Shown: one piece after another, positions 8,824 through 17,330 of the stretch
Layout: each line of letters starts with the position of its first letter
Numbering within the stretch: the first letter of the stretch is position 1
Assembly (NCBI GenBank): GCA_017536105.1
Contig: JAFXRZ010000003.1
Span: forward strand, 107,398 to 171,397
Reading direction: 5' to 3'
DNA from: Ruminococcus sp.
Lineage (GTDB): Bacteria; Bacillota_A; Clostridia; Oscillospirales; Ruminococcaceae
Length of the DNA stretch: 64,000 nucleotides
Made by a program: the position numbers and the translations under genes
The notes under the pieces: generated by a model
Seen by the model: the letters and a program-made list of their open reading frames with translations, nothing else
Databases searched by the model: none
What the model was told of the DNA's origin: nothing

Positions 8824-9417
8824 TTATTCCTCTCTTGTTTCGGCAAAGTACATACCAGCGTCCTTTAAAAGCTCCGGCAGGTCATATACTTTCTCTCCTT
8901 CGATCTCGACGCTCATGCAGGCTCCGGGTGTCTCGGGAGTGAAATTGTCCCACATCAGGCGCAGATCCTCCGTCTCCTTGATGCCCACGCGCTCGAATGC
9001 AGCCTTGAAGCGGTCTCCGCCGTGGATCAAGACACGCTGATAAAGCAGGACGCCTATCTCCTCCCCGGTCTTGTGGGAGCCGAAGCCGAAGCAGCAGACG
9101 CCGTCGTTTACAAGCAGCTCACCGTAGCGGTCGAGGATAGCCAGCGACACTTCCCTTGTACAGTTGTCGAGGTAATAGACGTCGAAATGCAAGGGGTCGC
9201 TCTTGCTGCGGCGAAGCTCCTTCTCCTTCTCCTCGGTGCAGGGAAGCTCGAGATAGAAGAAGTGAGGCTCCTCCAGCAATTCGAGACATTCTTTCAAAAG
9301 CGGTGCAATAAGCTCCGCCGAGACCGTGGAATCAAGGCAGCCGTCGTGCTGCGAAAAGGCTGTTTCTATACCGCCAAGATCAGCCACCTCGACGCCCTGG
9401 ATAAGCCTGAAAGCCAT
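8824..9417 (-). CDS. Unrecognised protein linked to an FkbH/ACP pair
   Basis: I do not recognise this 197-residue soluble protein. It has no signal peptide or membrane helix and is acidic, with a segment rich in aromatic residues (HFFYLELP), then HFDVYYLDNC and DGVCCFGFGSHKTGEEIGV. The last part (CMSVEIEGEKVYDLPELL) looks like a strand followed by a helix. Its ATG lies one base after the ACP stop codon, so the two are translationally coupled. That coupling ties its job to the carrier protein, perhaps as a transfer enzyme, a partner or a binding protein; this is inference. Confidence 0.7.
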   Translation of the reverse strand: MAFRLIQGVEVADLGGIETAFSQHDGCLDSTVSAELIAPLLKECLELLEEPHFFYLELPCTEEKEKELRRSKSDPLHFDVYYLDNCTREVSLAILDRYGELLVNDGVCCFGFGSHKTGEEIGVLLYQRVLIHGGDRFKAAFERVGIKETEDLRLMWDNFTPETPGACMSVEIEGEKVYDLPELLKDAGMYFAETREE

Positions 9418-9418
9418 T

Positions 9419-9667
9419 TTACGCCCTCTCTTTGATTATATCCACCATTTCGCCGACGTTCTTCATTCCGCTGACCTCACCCATGGTGAAGGTCATGCCG
9501 AACTCGTTCTCAACGGCGCTGATGAGTGTTATATGCTCGATGGAATCCCAGTCGTCGATGTCGTCGGCAGTAGTATCCTCATAAAGGGTGATGCTGTCGT
9601 CGTCGAAAACGTCGCGGAATACTTCCTCAAGTCTGTCGAAGATCTCGTCTCTGCTCATTTTGCTCAT
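9419..9667 (-). CDS. Acyl carrier protein, dedicated to FkbH-like pathway
   Basis: An 82-residue acidic carrier protein. The phosphopantetheine serine lies in DDWDSIEHITLI (serine near residue 42), preceded by an acidic helix and followed by the usual third and fourth helices. It is not the fatty-acid AcpP by context: the neighbours are an FkbH-like enzyme 14 bases upstream and a coupled unknown gene downstream. In known FkbH systems such a carrier receives a D-glyceryl unit made from 1,3-bisphosphoglycerate. AAAGGA precedes the start. Confidence 0.88.
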   Translation of the reverse strand: MSKMSRDEIFDRLEEVFRDVFDDDSITLYEDTTADDIDDWDSIEHITLISAVENEFGMTFTMGEVSGMKNVGEMVDIIKERA

Positions 9668-9681
9668 AATTATCCGTCCTT

Positions 9682-11457
9682 TCAGTTTACGTTTATAACG
9701 TGGTTTTTGTTTTCATAGCCTGTTATATCGAGCTCCCACACCGTTGTGCCGTCCTCTGTGGCGGAAACCGCCGAGAAGCCCAGCGTGTCGGGGTAGAAGT
9801 CCTTTACCATTTTGTTCTTTGCCGTGGGGATATATGTTCCCACCAGCTTTGTGATCCCTGCCGCCTTAGCCTGGGCAGCAAGGCCGTCGAGCATCGCAAG
9901 CTCCATGTCCCGCTTGAGGACGCGGCAGCTCATGAGCCAGAGCTTGATGTCCAGCACAGTCCCCTGCTTTTCGCCGAATACAACGGAAACAACGCCGTTG
10001 TCGCCGAACTTGTCTGTCAGCTTGCCATAGACTGTGATATAGTTGTCGGAAGCTGCGAACTGCTCCATCTGAGCCTGTGTGCAGCGCAGGGTCGTAAGGT
10101 TGAACTGGTTGCTCTTGTTTGTCAGCTGTGCTATTCGGGCGAGGTAAACGTCCTTGAAGGGGCCGATCTCCGCGTGCATCTCCAGGCTGCGGAGGTATTC
10201 GGAATAATCGGCGAACTTGGCCTGAGCCTGAGCACGCTGGACATTCGCCTTGTACATATCCCCTCTTTTGAGGTCGTCCTCGGAGATAGTGGTGGTCTCG
10301 AAATAAGCGTTGCGGTCGAGGACACGGATATAATCCGTCACCTCGCCGATCTCGGGAACAGCACAGGGTGTCTGCTGGCGGACTATCTCACGCTCGGCAG
10401 GGTTATCGTCGGCAAAAACTATTGCATCGGGCATGATGTTAAGCTCTCCGGCTGTATTCTCAAGATTGATGCTCTTGGGATCCCAGTTGGCTTTTATGAT
10501 TATAAAGTCATCAGGCTTTACAGCGCCTTCCGGGTGTGAAAGTCCGGCAAGAGCGTTCTCCTCTTCGTTCTTCGAGCAGACGGTCAGAAGCACACCAAGG
10601 TCCTTGTGCGCCTTGACATACTGCTGGAACTCATAGAAGGCCTGAGAGGTGCCTGTTTCCTGGCCGATCTCCAGATTATCGACGCCGTCGTCGCCGACGA
10701 TGCCGCCCCACATCGTATTGTCAAGGTCAACAGCTATACACTTCTTGTTCTTGCCGAAAACGGCTTTTATGATAGATGCGATCTGGAATGCAAGGGGAGG
10801 TATAGAGCTCAGGGACATGGCATATTTGAACATGAACCAGAACTTTGTATCCGCCCATTTCTCGAGACCGATGTTTGCAGAGAGCCAGTTGATGTCGTTT
10901 ACGAAAAAGCTCTCGTGCTCACGGGCGTAGGTATAGATGCGGTCGTTTAGCCTGTTCACGAAGCCGGTAAGTCCGTGGATGTCGTAAACATCCCGGTTGC
11001 CAAGCAGCCTGAAATAGGGCATCTCGAAGTTGTTCTGGATTATCGGGCAGCTGAACTTCTCGGAAAGCGCCGTCCACATCTGCTCCAGCCTTGCGTATCT
11101 TTCGTCAAGAGCTGCGTCTATCTCCGCCGGAGACATCCTCACAGTCGGTGTAAAGTCGATGTTCCTTACAGTAGTGTGGATATAGATTATATCCGGCTTG
11201 AACTCGTCAAGCTCCGGATTTCCGAACACTGCATCCTGCCAGTACTGCTTGTACTCCGACTCGTAGAACTCCGGCTCGATGCCGTTGTTCAGCAGGAAAA
11301 GCTCCAGAGCTGCGATGACGTCGCTGGTGGTCGAGCCGCCGAGGACTGCAACCTTTTTGTGAATGCGGGAAGACCCGTCGGCAAGCAGGGTACGCTTTAT
11401 GGACTTTTTCTTTTTCAGTATCCATTCGCTGTCAAAGGGGTAATTCAGTTCGTTCAT
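9682..11457 (-). CDS. FkbH-like HAD-IIIC family protein (putative glyceryl-ACP synthase)
   Basis: At 591 residues this is the long form of FkbH-like proteins. The N-terminal part has KKVAVLGGSTTSDVIAALEL and an SGNH-like appearance. The HAD domain has DLDNTMWGG (aspartates near 244 and 246), with SKNEEENAL and DDNPAEREIV further on. The C-terminal part (KLVGTYIPTAKNKMVKDFY) resembles the GNAT-like tail. FkbH enzymes in polyketide pathways load a three-carbon glyceryl group onto an ACP. Here no polyketide synthase is present, only an ACP and an unknown protein. GGAG lies seven bases before the ATG, and tyrA ends 14 bases upstream. Confidence 0.88.
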   Translation of the reverse strand: MNELNYPFDSEWILKKKKSIKRTLLADGSSRIHKKVAVLGGSTTSDVIAALELFLLNNGIEPEFYESEYKQYWQDAVFGNPELDEFKPDIIYIHTTVRNIDFTPTVRMSPAEIDAALDERYARLEQMWTALSEKFSCPIIQNNFEMPYFRLLGNRDVYDIHGLTGFVNRLNDRIYTYAREHESFFVNDINWLSANIGLEKWADTKFWFMFKYAMSLSSIPPLAFQIASIIKAVFGKNKKCIAVDLDNTMWGGIVGDDGVDNLEIGQETGTSQAFYEFQQYVKAHKDLGVLLTVCSKNEEENALAGLSHPEGAVKPDDFIIIKANWDPKSINLENTAGELNIMPDAIVFADDNPAEREIVRQQTPCAVPEIGEVTDYIRVLDRNAYFETTTISEDDLKRGDMYKANVQRAQAQAKFADYSEYLRSLEMHAEIGPFKDVYLARIAQLTNKSNQFNLTTLRCTQAQMEQFAASDNYITVYGKLTDKFGDNGVVSVVFGEKQGTVLDIKLWLMSCRVLKRDMELAMLDGLAAQAKAAGITKLVGTYIPTAKNKMVKDFYPDTLGFSAVSATEDGTTVWELDITGYENKNHVINVN

Positions 11458-11471
11458 TTCATTTCTCCTGT

Positions 11472-12311
11472 TCAGGCGTTCTCGTTGGATTTTTCTTTCA
11501 GCTCTCTGCCCTCACGCAGAAGCTCGTGCAGCTTTTCGCTGTCTCCCTCTGCAAGGGCATCGCGGTAGTCCTCAAGACATTTTATGATATGGGTTATCTC
11601 GCTGCCCAGGGCTTCCCTGTTCATCATGAAGAGGGATGTCCACATATCCTCGTTGAGCTTTGCGACTCTCGTAAGGTCCTTGAAGCTGCCTGCCGAAAAT
11701 CCGGGCTGCTTCATAAGGCTTGGGCTCTTTACATAGGCGCTGGAAACGATATGTGCAAGCTGGGATGTGAAGGCGATAACTCTGTCGTGCTCTTCCGGTG
11801 AGGAAACGACGCACTTCGCAAAGCCTATATCATAAGCAAAAGCGCTGACCTCCCGGACTGCCGAGATAGCTGTGTCGTCCGTCGGGGTCATGATGAAGCT
11901 GGCCTTCTCGAAGAGGTTGTCCACCGAATAATCGAAGCCGGAGAACTCTCTGCCTGCCATGGGGTGACAGCCCACGAATCTGACGCCTGCTTCCTTTAAA
12001 GGCAGCTCAACGCCGGACACTATGCTCTGCTTTATTCCGCAGGTGTCGATGACGATACCGCCCTTTTTGAAATTCTCTTTGTTTTCGAGGATGAAATCCA
12101 CCGTCTGCTGCGGATAGAGGCTGACGATCACAAGATCGCAGCGGCTGAGTCCCGAAGCATCTATCTCGCCGTCGATAGCCTCCTGGGAGAGAGCTGTCTT
12201 TATGGTGGCTTTGTTTATATCCAGAGCCAGCACGAGATGATCGGTGTTTTTCTTTATCGCCTTGGCAAGTGAGCCTCCTATAAGACCCAGTCCGACAATA
12301 CCTATCTTCAT
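11472..12311 (-). CDS. tyrA: Prephenate dehydrogenase TyrA
   Basis: TyrA oxidatively decarboxylates prephenate to 4-hydroxyphenylpyruvate for tyrosine synthesis. The 279 residues begin with the NAD-binding fold KIGIVGLGLIGGSLAKAIKK, then VIDTCGIKQ, CHPMAGREFSG (catalytic histidine region) and FTSQLAHIVSSAYVKS. I choose the ATG at 12311, which follows AAGGTGGAG, rather than an upstream frame start nine codons earlier. There is no ACT domain at the end. It lies within the transcarboxylase-FkbH operon, so aromatic synthesis is transcribed with unrelated genes. A GC hairpin lies in the 60-base gap before it. Confidence 0.93.
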   Translation of the reverse strand: MKIGIVGLGLIGGSLAKAIKKNTDHLVLALDINKATIKTALSQEAIDGEIDASGLSRCDLVIVSLYPQQTVDFILENKENFKKGGIVIDTCGIKQSIVSGVELPLKEAGVRFVGCHPMAGREFSGFDYSVDNLFEKASFIMTPTDDTAISAVREVSAFAYDIGFAKCVVSSPEEHDRVIAFTSQLAHIVSSAYVKSPSLMKQPGFSAGSFKDLTRVAKLNEDMWTSLFMMNREALGSEITHIIKCLEDYRDALAEGDSEKLHELLREGRELKEKSNENA

Positions 12312-12371
12312 ATTCTCCACCTTATTTCTGCATACCAAATGCGGACGACAGCAGCCGTCCGCAGGTTGGGA

Positions 12372-13766
12372 TCATATTGTGTGTATCTTATTTTCTGCAT
12401 CGGAATGCTGATCTATCCCGAACTTTACATTTCTTCTGTGCTCGAAGAACTTGGGAGCTACCTTCGGGAACATAGCATAGGTGAGGACATCCTCTTCCTG
12501 CTCTGTCCAGTCGGCGCACTCCAGGCGCATTTTTTCAAGCTCGGGCTCCAGCAGGTCGGCAGGACGGCACTCGATAGCCTCTTCCTCTCCGAGTATCTGC
12601 TTCTTGAACTCGTCGCTGATAGCAACGGGAGTTCTGCCGTATTCGCCCTTGACCATGCCCTTGAATTCCTTGGTGACGGTCTTGTAGCGTTCGCCCATGA
12701 TGATGTTGAAAACAGCCTGTGTTCCCACGATCTGGGAGGTAGGCGTAACAAGCGGAGGATAGCCCGAATCCTTGCGGACTCTCGGCACCTCGCGGAGAAC
12801 TTCGTCCAGCTGATCTGCCTTTCCTGCCTGCTTGAGCTGCGAGAGGAGGTTCGAGAGCATTCCGCCGGGGACCTGATAGAGCAGCGCATTGGTGTTGGTG
12901 GCAAGCATAGAGGGGTCAAGAAGACCGCTGTCGATATATTTCTTTCTGAGGGTCATGAAATAATCTCTGATCTCATTGAGCTTGACGAGGTCGAGGCCGG
13001 AATCGTACTCTGTTCCCCGGAAGGTCGCAACTATGGACTCTGTGGGAGCATGAGAGGTTCCGAGAGCAAGAGGCGAGATAGCTGTATCAACGGAATCCAC
13101 CCCTGCTTCAACGGCCTTGATTATGCACATGGAAGCAAGACCCGAGGTATAGTGGGTGTGCAGAGCTATCGGTATCTTAACGGCTGCCTTGAGATCCTTT
13201 ACAAGAGATGCAGCCTCATAGGGAGTCAGCAGAGCTGCCATATCCTTGATGCAGATTGAGTCAGCGCCTGCGGCTTCTATCCTCTTGGCGTAATCCACAT
13301 AATAATCGTGGGTGAAAACTTCGCCCAGGGTATAGGAGATAGCCACCTGAGCATGGCCTTTTTCCTTGTTTGCGGCTTTGATAGCTGTTTCAAGGTTCCT
13401 TATATCGTTGAGGGCATCGAAGATACGGATGATGTCGATGCCGTTTGCGATCGATTTCTGCACGAAATACTCAACGAGGTCGTCTGCATAATGGCGGTAG
13501 CCAAGCATATTCTGGCCTCTGAAAAGCATCTGGAGCTTGGTGTTGGGCATTTCTTTTCTTATTGTGCGGAGACGCTCCCAGGGGTCTTCATTCAGGAATC
13601 TGATGCAGGCATCGAATGTAGCTCCGCCCCATACCTCTGCGGAATAGTAGCCGATCTCGTCCATTTTGGAGAGTATGGGCTTCATATCCTCGATAGGCAT
13701 TCTTGTTGCGATGAGCGACTGATGTGCATCACGCAGAGCGGTCTCGGTGATCTTAAGCTTTCCCAT
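12372..13766 (-). CDS. Transcarboxylase 5S-type / oxaloacetate decarboxylase alpha-type subunit
   Basis: A 464-residue biotin-dependent carboxyltransferase of the pyruvate/oxaloacetate class. The TIM-barrel signatures are ETALRDAHQSLIATRM at the start, FRGQNMLGYRHY, a lysine in SICIKDMAALLTP and the metal site HTHYTSGLA. It lacks its own C-terminal biotin domain; the biotin carrier is encoded by the gene 16 bases upstream. It exchanges CO2 between oxaloacetate/pyruvate and biotin. No membrane beta subunit (sodium pump) is nearby, which argues for a soluble transcarboxylase rather than a sodium-pumping decarboxylase. AAGGGTGG precedes the ATG. Confidence 0.9.
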   Translation of the reverse strand: MGKLKITETALRDAHQSLIATRMPIEDMKPILSKMDEIGYYSAEVWGGATFDACIRFLNEDPWERLRTIRKEMPNTKLQMLFRGQNMLGYRHYADDLVEYFVQKSIANGIDIIRIFDALNDIRNLETAIKAANKEKGHAQVAISYTLGEVFTHDYYVDYAKRIEAAGADSICIKDMAALLTPYEAASLVKDLKAAVKIPIALHTHYTSGLASMCIIKAVEAGVDSVDTAISPLALGTSHAPTESIVATFRGTEYDSGLDLVKLNEIRDYFMTLRKKYIDSGLLDPSMLATNTNALLYQVPGGMLSNLLSQLKQAGKADQLDEVLREVPRVRKDSGYPPLVTPTSQIVGTQAVFNIIMGERYKTVTKEFKGMVKGEYGRTPVAISDEFKKQILGEEEAIECRPADLLEPELEKMRLECADWTEQEEDVLTYAMFPKVAPKFFEHRRNVKFGIDQHSDAENKIHTI

Positions 13767-13782
13767 TCAAACCACCCTTTCC

Positions 13783-14154
13783 TCAGCCGATAACTGCCAG
13801 AACGGTGCCTGTCTCTACTCCGGAACCCTTGGAGGTGTTCACGCTGAGGACCTTGCCCTCAACGGGAGAGTTGACATCGTTCTCCATTTTCATGGCTTCG
13901 AGAACAAAGAGTGCCTGTCCTGCCTTTACGGTATCGCCAACAGCCACCTTGACATCGAGGATAGTTCCGGGCATCGGAGCAGTCACCTTTGTGCCGTCGG
14001 CAGCAGCGGGTGCAGGAGCAGGTGCGGCAGCAGGCTTGGGTGCTGCTGCAGGAGCAGCAGGAGCGGCAGGAGCAGGTGCAGCAGCGTCGGCTGCAAGCTC
14101 CTCAACTGATACGTCGTAGGCCTTGCCGTTTACGGTAATGTTATATCTTTTCAT
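13783..14154 (-). CDS. Biotin carboxyl carrier protein
   Basis: A 123-residue carrier that moves CO2 between the two carboxyltransferase subunits. The N-terminal 25 residues match the short lead of OadA/1.3S-type carriers. A long Ala/Pro hinge follows at about residues 26-55, then a biotinyl domain with [10 protein letters not shown], whose lysine is biotinylated. The start chosen (14154) has GGTGG eight bases upstream; the upstream in-frame start lacks one. It lies between the 12S-like and 5S-like genes, the order of a transcarboxylase operon. Confidence 0.93.
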   Translation of the reverse strand: MKRYNITVNGKAYDVSVEELAADAAAPAPAAPAAPAAAPKPAAAPAPAPAAADGTKVTAPMPGTILDVKVAVGDTVKAGQALFVLEAMKMENDVNSPVEGKVLSVNTSKGSGVETGTVLAVIG

Positions 14155-14203
14155 AGTATTGACCACCATTCTTTAAGATTTATTTTGATGTAAAAAAGCT
14201 TTA

Positions 14204-15586
14204 TCACAGCTGGATATTCGAGTGCTTCTTGGGAAGCCTTGAAACACGCTTGCCCGAAAGCATATCGGCGGAAGCTGCTATCGCTGCACGCAGGCCTTCT
14301 GCATCGGCAACGATATCCACAGCGCCCTTCTGAGCAGCTGCGGCAGCTGACGCGCAGCCGGCAGCATATTCTGCGGCAAGCCTCTTTCTCTCGGCTGCAA
14401 GATCGGCAGCACCCTTGAGAGCGTCGTGGTTGAGGAACTCAACTGCGGTCTCGGGAGCAAGAGGAGTAATAACAGCGTCGGTCAAAGCGATGGTGACATC
14501 AGCATTGGCGCTCTTTCCTGCAAGGGCGATATAAGCCGAGCCGTAAGCCTTTCCTGTGATGACTGCGATCTTGACGGTCGTAGCCTCGGCATAGGCGTGA
14601 GCAAGCTTAGCCATGCTCTTCACTGCACCGGCAGCTTCTGTCTCGCTGTCTGCGGCAAAGCCCTCGGTGTCAACAAGTGTTATAACAGGGATGGCAAAGG
14701 CATCGCAGAAACGAACGAATCTAGCAATCTTTGAAGCATCGTCGGCGGTGAGCTTTTCGTCGGTCTTATTTGTTGCGGCAACGCCTACTGTTGAGCCCGA
14801 AAGAGAAGCAAGGGCAGTATAAGCTGCTGTGCCATACTCGGGATAGAGCTCGAGGACCGTATCCTTGTCGCATATAGACTTCGCGGCTTCGTCGGCAGTT
14901 TTTATAAAAGCAGTTGCCGGAGCATCAAACTCATACATGGGAACAGGAGAAAGATTGTTCTGGGGAAGTCTGCCGAGGATGTCCTTTGCGGCAACGACAG
15001 CAGCAACGTCCGACTCGCAGACAAGAGCAGCCGTACCGTTCTTTGCGGCGTTTTCGGCAGAGTTGGTGACAGAGCTGTTGGGAGCTGTATAAAGCTCTGC
15101 GTCCTTTGTGAGTATGGTGATATCGGCGCTTTCCGCAAGCATCGCAGCCGCACCGGAGCAAACTCCTGCTGCAACGGCGATCTGGGGAACCACTCCCGAA
15201 AGATTTGAAGCGGCAAGCAGCAGCTCGCCGTAAGCCTGCATAGCTGCAAAGCCGTCCTCGAGATCAGCGCCGTTGGAATCGTAGATACCGACAACGGGGA
15301 CTCCCGTTTTAGCGGCAAGATCATAGACCTTTGCTATCTTATCCGCCTGGAGCTTTGTGACAGCTCCTCCTCTGACGGAAACGTCCTGCGAAAAAGCATA
15401 GACGGGGTTGCCGTCGGCATAGCCGAAGGCTGTGATAACGCCCGAAAGCTCGGAGCCGTTTGCGGCATAAGCATCGAGCTCGGTAAAGTTACCTTCATCA
15501 AACAGATATGTCAGACGGTCTCTTGCGGCACTTGCACGTCCTGCGAGGGCTGTGAGCTCCGAAAGAGAAGAATACTGCTGTGACAT
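14204..15586 (-). CDS. Divergent 12S/MmdA-type carboxyltransferase subunit
   Basis: A 460-residue acyl-CoA carboxyltransferase-like protein with the two-lobed crotonase fold order: ARDRLTYLFDEGNFTELDAY, then GNPVYAFSQDVSVRGGAV and GVPVVGIYDSNGADLEDG. A second lobe has LVDTEGFAADSETEAAGAV and KAYGSAYIALAGKSANADV. It fits the acyl-CoA side of methylmalonyl-CoA carboxytransferase. Several glycine-rich stretches that are strict in MmdA are altered here, for example SNGADLEDG in place of SGGARIQEG, and it is about 50 residues short. The substrate is therefore uncertain. The ATG at 15586 follows GGAGG by eight bases. Confidence 0.78.
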   Translation of the reverse strand: MSQQYSSLSELTALAGRASAARDRLTYLFDEGNFTELDAYAANGSELSGVITAFGYADGNPVYAFSQDVSVRGGAVTKLQADKIAKVYDLAAKTGVPVVGIYDSNGADLEDGFAAMQAYGELLLAASNLSGVVPQIAVAAGVCSGAAAMLAESADITILTKDAELYTAPNSSVTNSAENAAKNGTAALVCESDVAAVVAAKDILGRLPQNNLSPVPMYEFDAPATAFIKTADEAAKSICDKDTVLELYPEYGTAAYTALASLSGSTVGVAATNKTDEKLTADDASKIARFVRFCDAFAIPVITLVDTEGFAADSETEAAGAVKSMAKLAHAYAEATTVKIAVITGKAYGSAYIALAGKSANADVTIALTDAVITPLAPETAVEFLNHDALKGAADLAAERKRLAAEYAAGCASAAAAAQKGAVDIVADAEGLRAAIAASADMLSGKRVSRLPKKHSNIQL

Positions 15587-15655
15587 AAATGTATCCTCCA
15601 TTCGATCTAAATTGCAGATGATTTTTAAATCTGCATTACATAAACATACATCATA

Positions 15656-15684
15656 ATTATACTATTTTTTATCCTGTTTTACAA
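15656..15684 (-). promoter_or_regulatory. Promoter of the transcarboxylase-tyrA-FkbH-ppa operon
   Basis: On the minus strand TTGTAA and TATAAT are 17 bases apart. The leader contains a small hairpin (GCAGAT with ATCTGC). No terminator of comparable strength is visible until 8201, so eight genes could share this promoter. Confidence 0.65.
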
Positions 15685-15739
15685 GAGCAAACGACAAAGC
15701 GAAAGCATTTTTTACAATTTAGTAATAATTTATCATCCC

Positions 15740-15778
15740 TGCCCCGAAAAAGAAAACGGCCCGGTTTTCATCCGAGCC
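15740..15778 (-). terminator. Intrinsic terminator overlapping the GNAT stop codon
   Basis: On the minus strand GGCTCGG pairs with CCGGGCC across a loop that contains the stop codon TGA, followed by GTTTTCTTTTTC. The stem begins inside the last codons of the acetyltransferase gene. Confidence 0.75.
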
Positions 15779-16283
15779 TGCAAATCATTATATATTCCTC
15801 GTCGTTTTCGGAGACGGTCTCGAAGCCCAGCTTTGCGTACATCCCTGCGGCGTAGTTTGCTTTCTGTACCGCAAGGGACGCCTGCTTGAAGCCTTCGTTT
15901 CTCAACAGTTCCAGCATCCTTCGCATAAGCTCTGTCCCGATGCCCTGACCACGGTATTCTTTGTAGAGCGAGATCGCAAAGGAGGGCGTTTCATCGTCGA
16001 TGTGGCCGTAGTCCTTCATTATCCTGACCCACACGGCACCCACTGCCCTGCCGGCTGTTTCTGCCGCAAGGGCATAGTCTCCCCGTCTGTCTCCGAAGCC
16101 GTCGGTATAGACCCGAAGCTCCGGCTTTTCAACGATGTCTTTCGGCGGCGGCTGAACACCCTCGGGGATGAATATCGCCTCGTACAAAAAGTCTTTCAGC
16201 AAGCCGTATTCGCTTTTATCAAGTGGTCTGATCTTATACTCCATAGCTACTCCGTTCAAGGGTCTGAATCTGCGTATCTCCAT
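15768..16283 (-). CDS. GNAT family N-acetyltransferase
   Basis: A 171-residue GNAT protein: IRPLDKSEYGLLKDFL at the start, AVGAVWVRIM as the central strand, the acetyl-CoA loop EYRGQGIGTELMRRML, and a C-terminal KANYAAGMYAKLGFE. The acceptor cannot be told from sequence. The ATG at 16283 has AAGGAG eight bases upstream; a second ATG at 16244 (MEYKIRPL) also has a GGAG and gives the more standard GNAT start. It stands alone, ending in its own terminator and divergent from the T-box transcript. Confidence 0.9.
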   Translation of the reverse strand: MEIRRFRPLNGVAMEYKIRPLDKSEYGLLKDFLYEAIFIPEGVQPPPKDIVEKPELRVYTDGFGDRRGDYALAAETAGRAVGAVWVRIMKDYGHIDDETPSFAISLYKEYRGQGIGTELMRRMLELLRNEGFKQASLAVQKANYAAGMYAKLGFETVSENDEEYIMICRLG

Positions 16284-16392
16284 TCTTATCGCTCCTTTTT
16301 GAAGCTTTGCTTTACAGAAATTATATCTTGTAATGCGCATAAAGTCAAGCGCGGCAGGAATATTGATAATTGTAAATAAATCGTGAACGCTA

Positions 16393-16421
16393 TTGACAGA
16401 AATCCTGCAATATAGTATAAT
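16393..16421 (+). promoter_or_regulatory. Consensus sigma-A promoter of the T-box transcript
   Basis: TTGACA at 16393 and TATAAT at 16416 with 17 bases between them, a perfect match to consensus, directly before the T-box leader. Confidence 0.9.
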
Positions 16422-16427
16422 GATTGC

Positions 16428-16692
16428 AATGAAATATTGCAAATGCTTTGAAGGGAAGAAAAGCATATTTCTTCGGTCACAGAGAGCCGCCGGCCGGTGA
16501 AAGGCGGTAAGGGAAATGTGTTATAGCTCGTCCCCGAGCAGATAAGGCGAAAAACAGTAGTTTTATACGGGAGCTCCCGTTACAGGGCGTCACATTGACT
16601 GATGTGAGTGAGGTATATGCGGCAACGCATATGCGAACAAGAGTGGTAACACGGGTCTATGCTCGTCTCTTATGGGAGACGGGTCTTTTTTA
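16428..16692 (+). ncRNA. T-box riboswitch, probable leucine specifier
   Basis: The leader has the parts of a T-box. Stem I contains AGAGAG and a GGTGAAA-type distal loop. CCCCGAGCA closes the specifier side. The antiterminator sequence AAGAGTGGTAACACGG is at 16639-16654, and a terminator (CGTCTC with GAGACG, then TTTTTT) ends near 16692. Lined up by eye with the B. subtilis glyQS leader (GGC ATT CTTGAGCA), the triplet in the specifier position is CTC at 16527-16529, a leucine codon. This fits control of leuA by uncharged tRNA-Leu: shortage of charged tRNA lets transcription read through. Confidence 0.93.
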
Positions 16693-16714
16693 TTTCTCGG
16701 GGAGGTGAGAGCCT

Positions 16715-17311
16715 ATGGAAATGATAAACAAAAAAGCCGCAGTTATCGGCATTGCCGGAGCTGCTTTGTACTTCGTTTCCGTATCGCTGTTCATCGCAAC
16801 TCAGAATGACATCCTGCTCACCCTTTGGGAGCTGATGACGGTTTTCGGAGCTGTTCTGGAGCTGGTTGTCCTGCTGCACATCGCTGACAGGAACGGCCTT
16901 GAAGGATCATACCTGACGCTGCTGAAGATCTTCCTGTCCGGGACGCTGATACTGACTTCCGCCGCACATTTCACAAGCATCGGAGTTATAAGGCCTCTTG
17001 CAGCCGACGGAAAATGTATCCCCGACTGGCTGAAGATCGGCAATTTCCCGAGCCTTGAAATGACCGTTGATTACACCGCCTGGGGATTTTTCATGGGAGC
17101 TGCTTTACTGGTGCTGGCTCTCGGGACGAAAAACAAGGGGCTGAGGAACATCTCCGCTGTGAGCGCTGTCCTGTGCTTTGCGGGGTTTGTCGGCAGTTTC
17201 TTCAATGAAAATCTGTGGTATCCGGCACCTATAGGATACGGCTTCGGCTTCCCGGTGATGTGCATTTTGCTTTTGAAGCAGAACAAGAAAACTAAAGTTG
17301 TAGATAAATAA
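16715..17311 (+). CDS. Six-helix membrane protein under leucine T-box control
   Basis: A 198-residue integral membrane protein with about six predicted helices (roughly residues 7-27, 31-53, 66-87, 117-136, 143-162 and 170-186). It loosely resembles small DUF4386-like membrane proteins; I do not assign a family firmly. GGAGGTG lies eight bases before the ATG. It is the first gene after the T-box and ends 19 bases before leuA, so it should be induced by leucine starvation. A role in moving leucine, a branched-chain keto acid or a related compound is suggested by context only. Confidence 0.85.
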   Translation: MEMINKKAAVIGIAGAALYFVSVSLFIATQNDILLTLWELMTVFGAVLELVVLLHIADRNGLEGSYLTLLKIFLSGTLILTSAAHFTSIGVIRPLAADGKCIPDWLKIGNFPSLEMTVDYTAWGFFMGAALLVLALGTKNKGLRNISAVSAVLCFAGFVGSFFNENLWYPAPIGYGFGFPVMCILLLKQNKKTKVVDK

Positions 17312-17330
17312 TTTGTATGGAGGTTTTGAT

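Noticed and set aside
13805..14119. Plus-strand frame of Ala/Gly-rich protein across the biotin carrier gene
   Set aside because: It is the reverse reading of the Ala/Pro hinge of the carrier; the carrier frame has the EAMKM biotin site and a good start.
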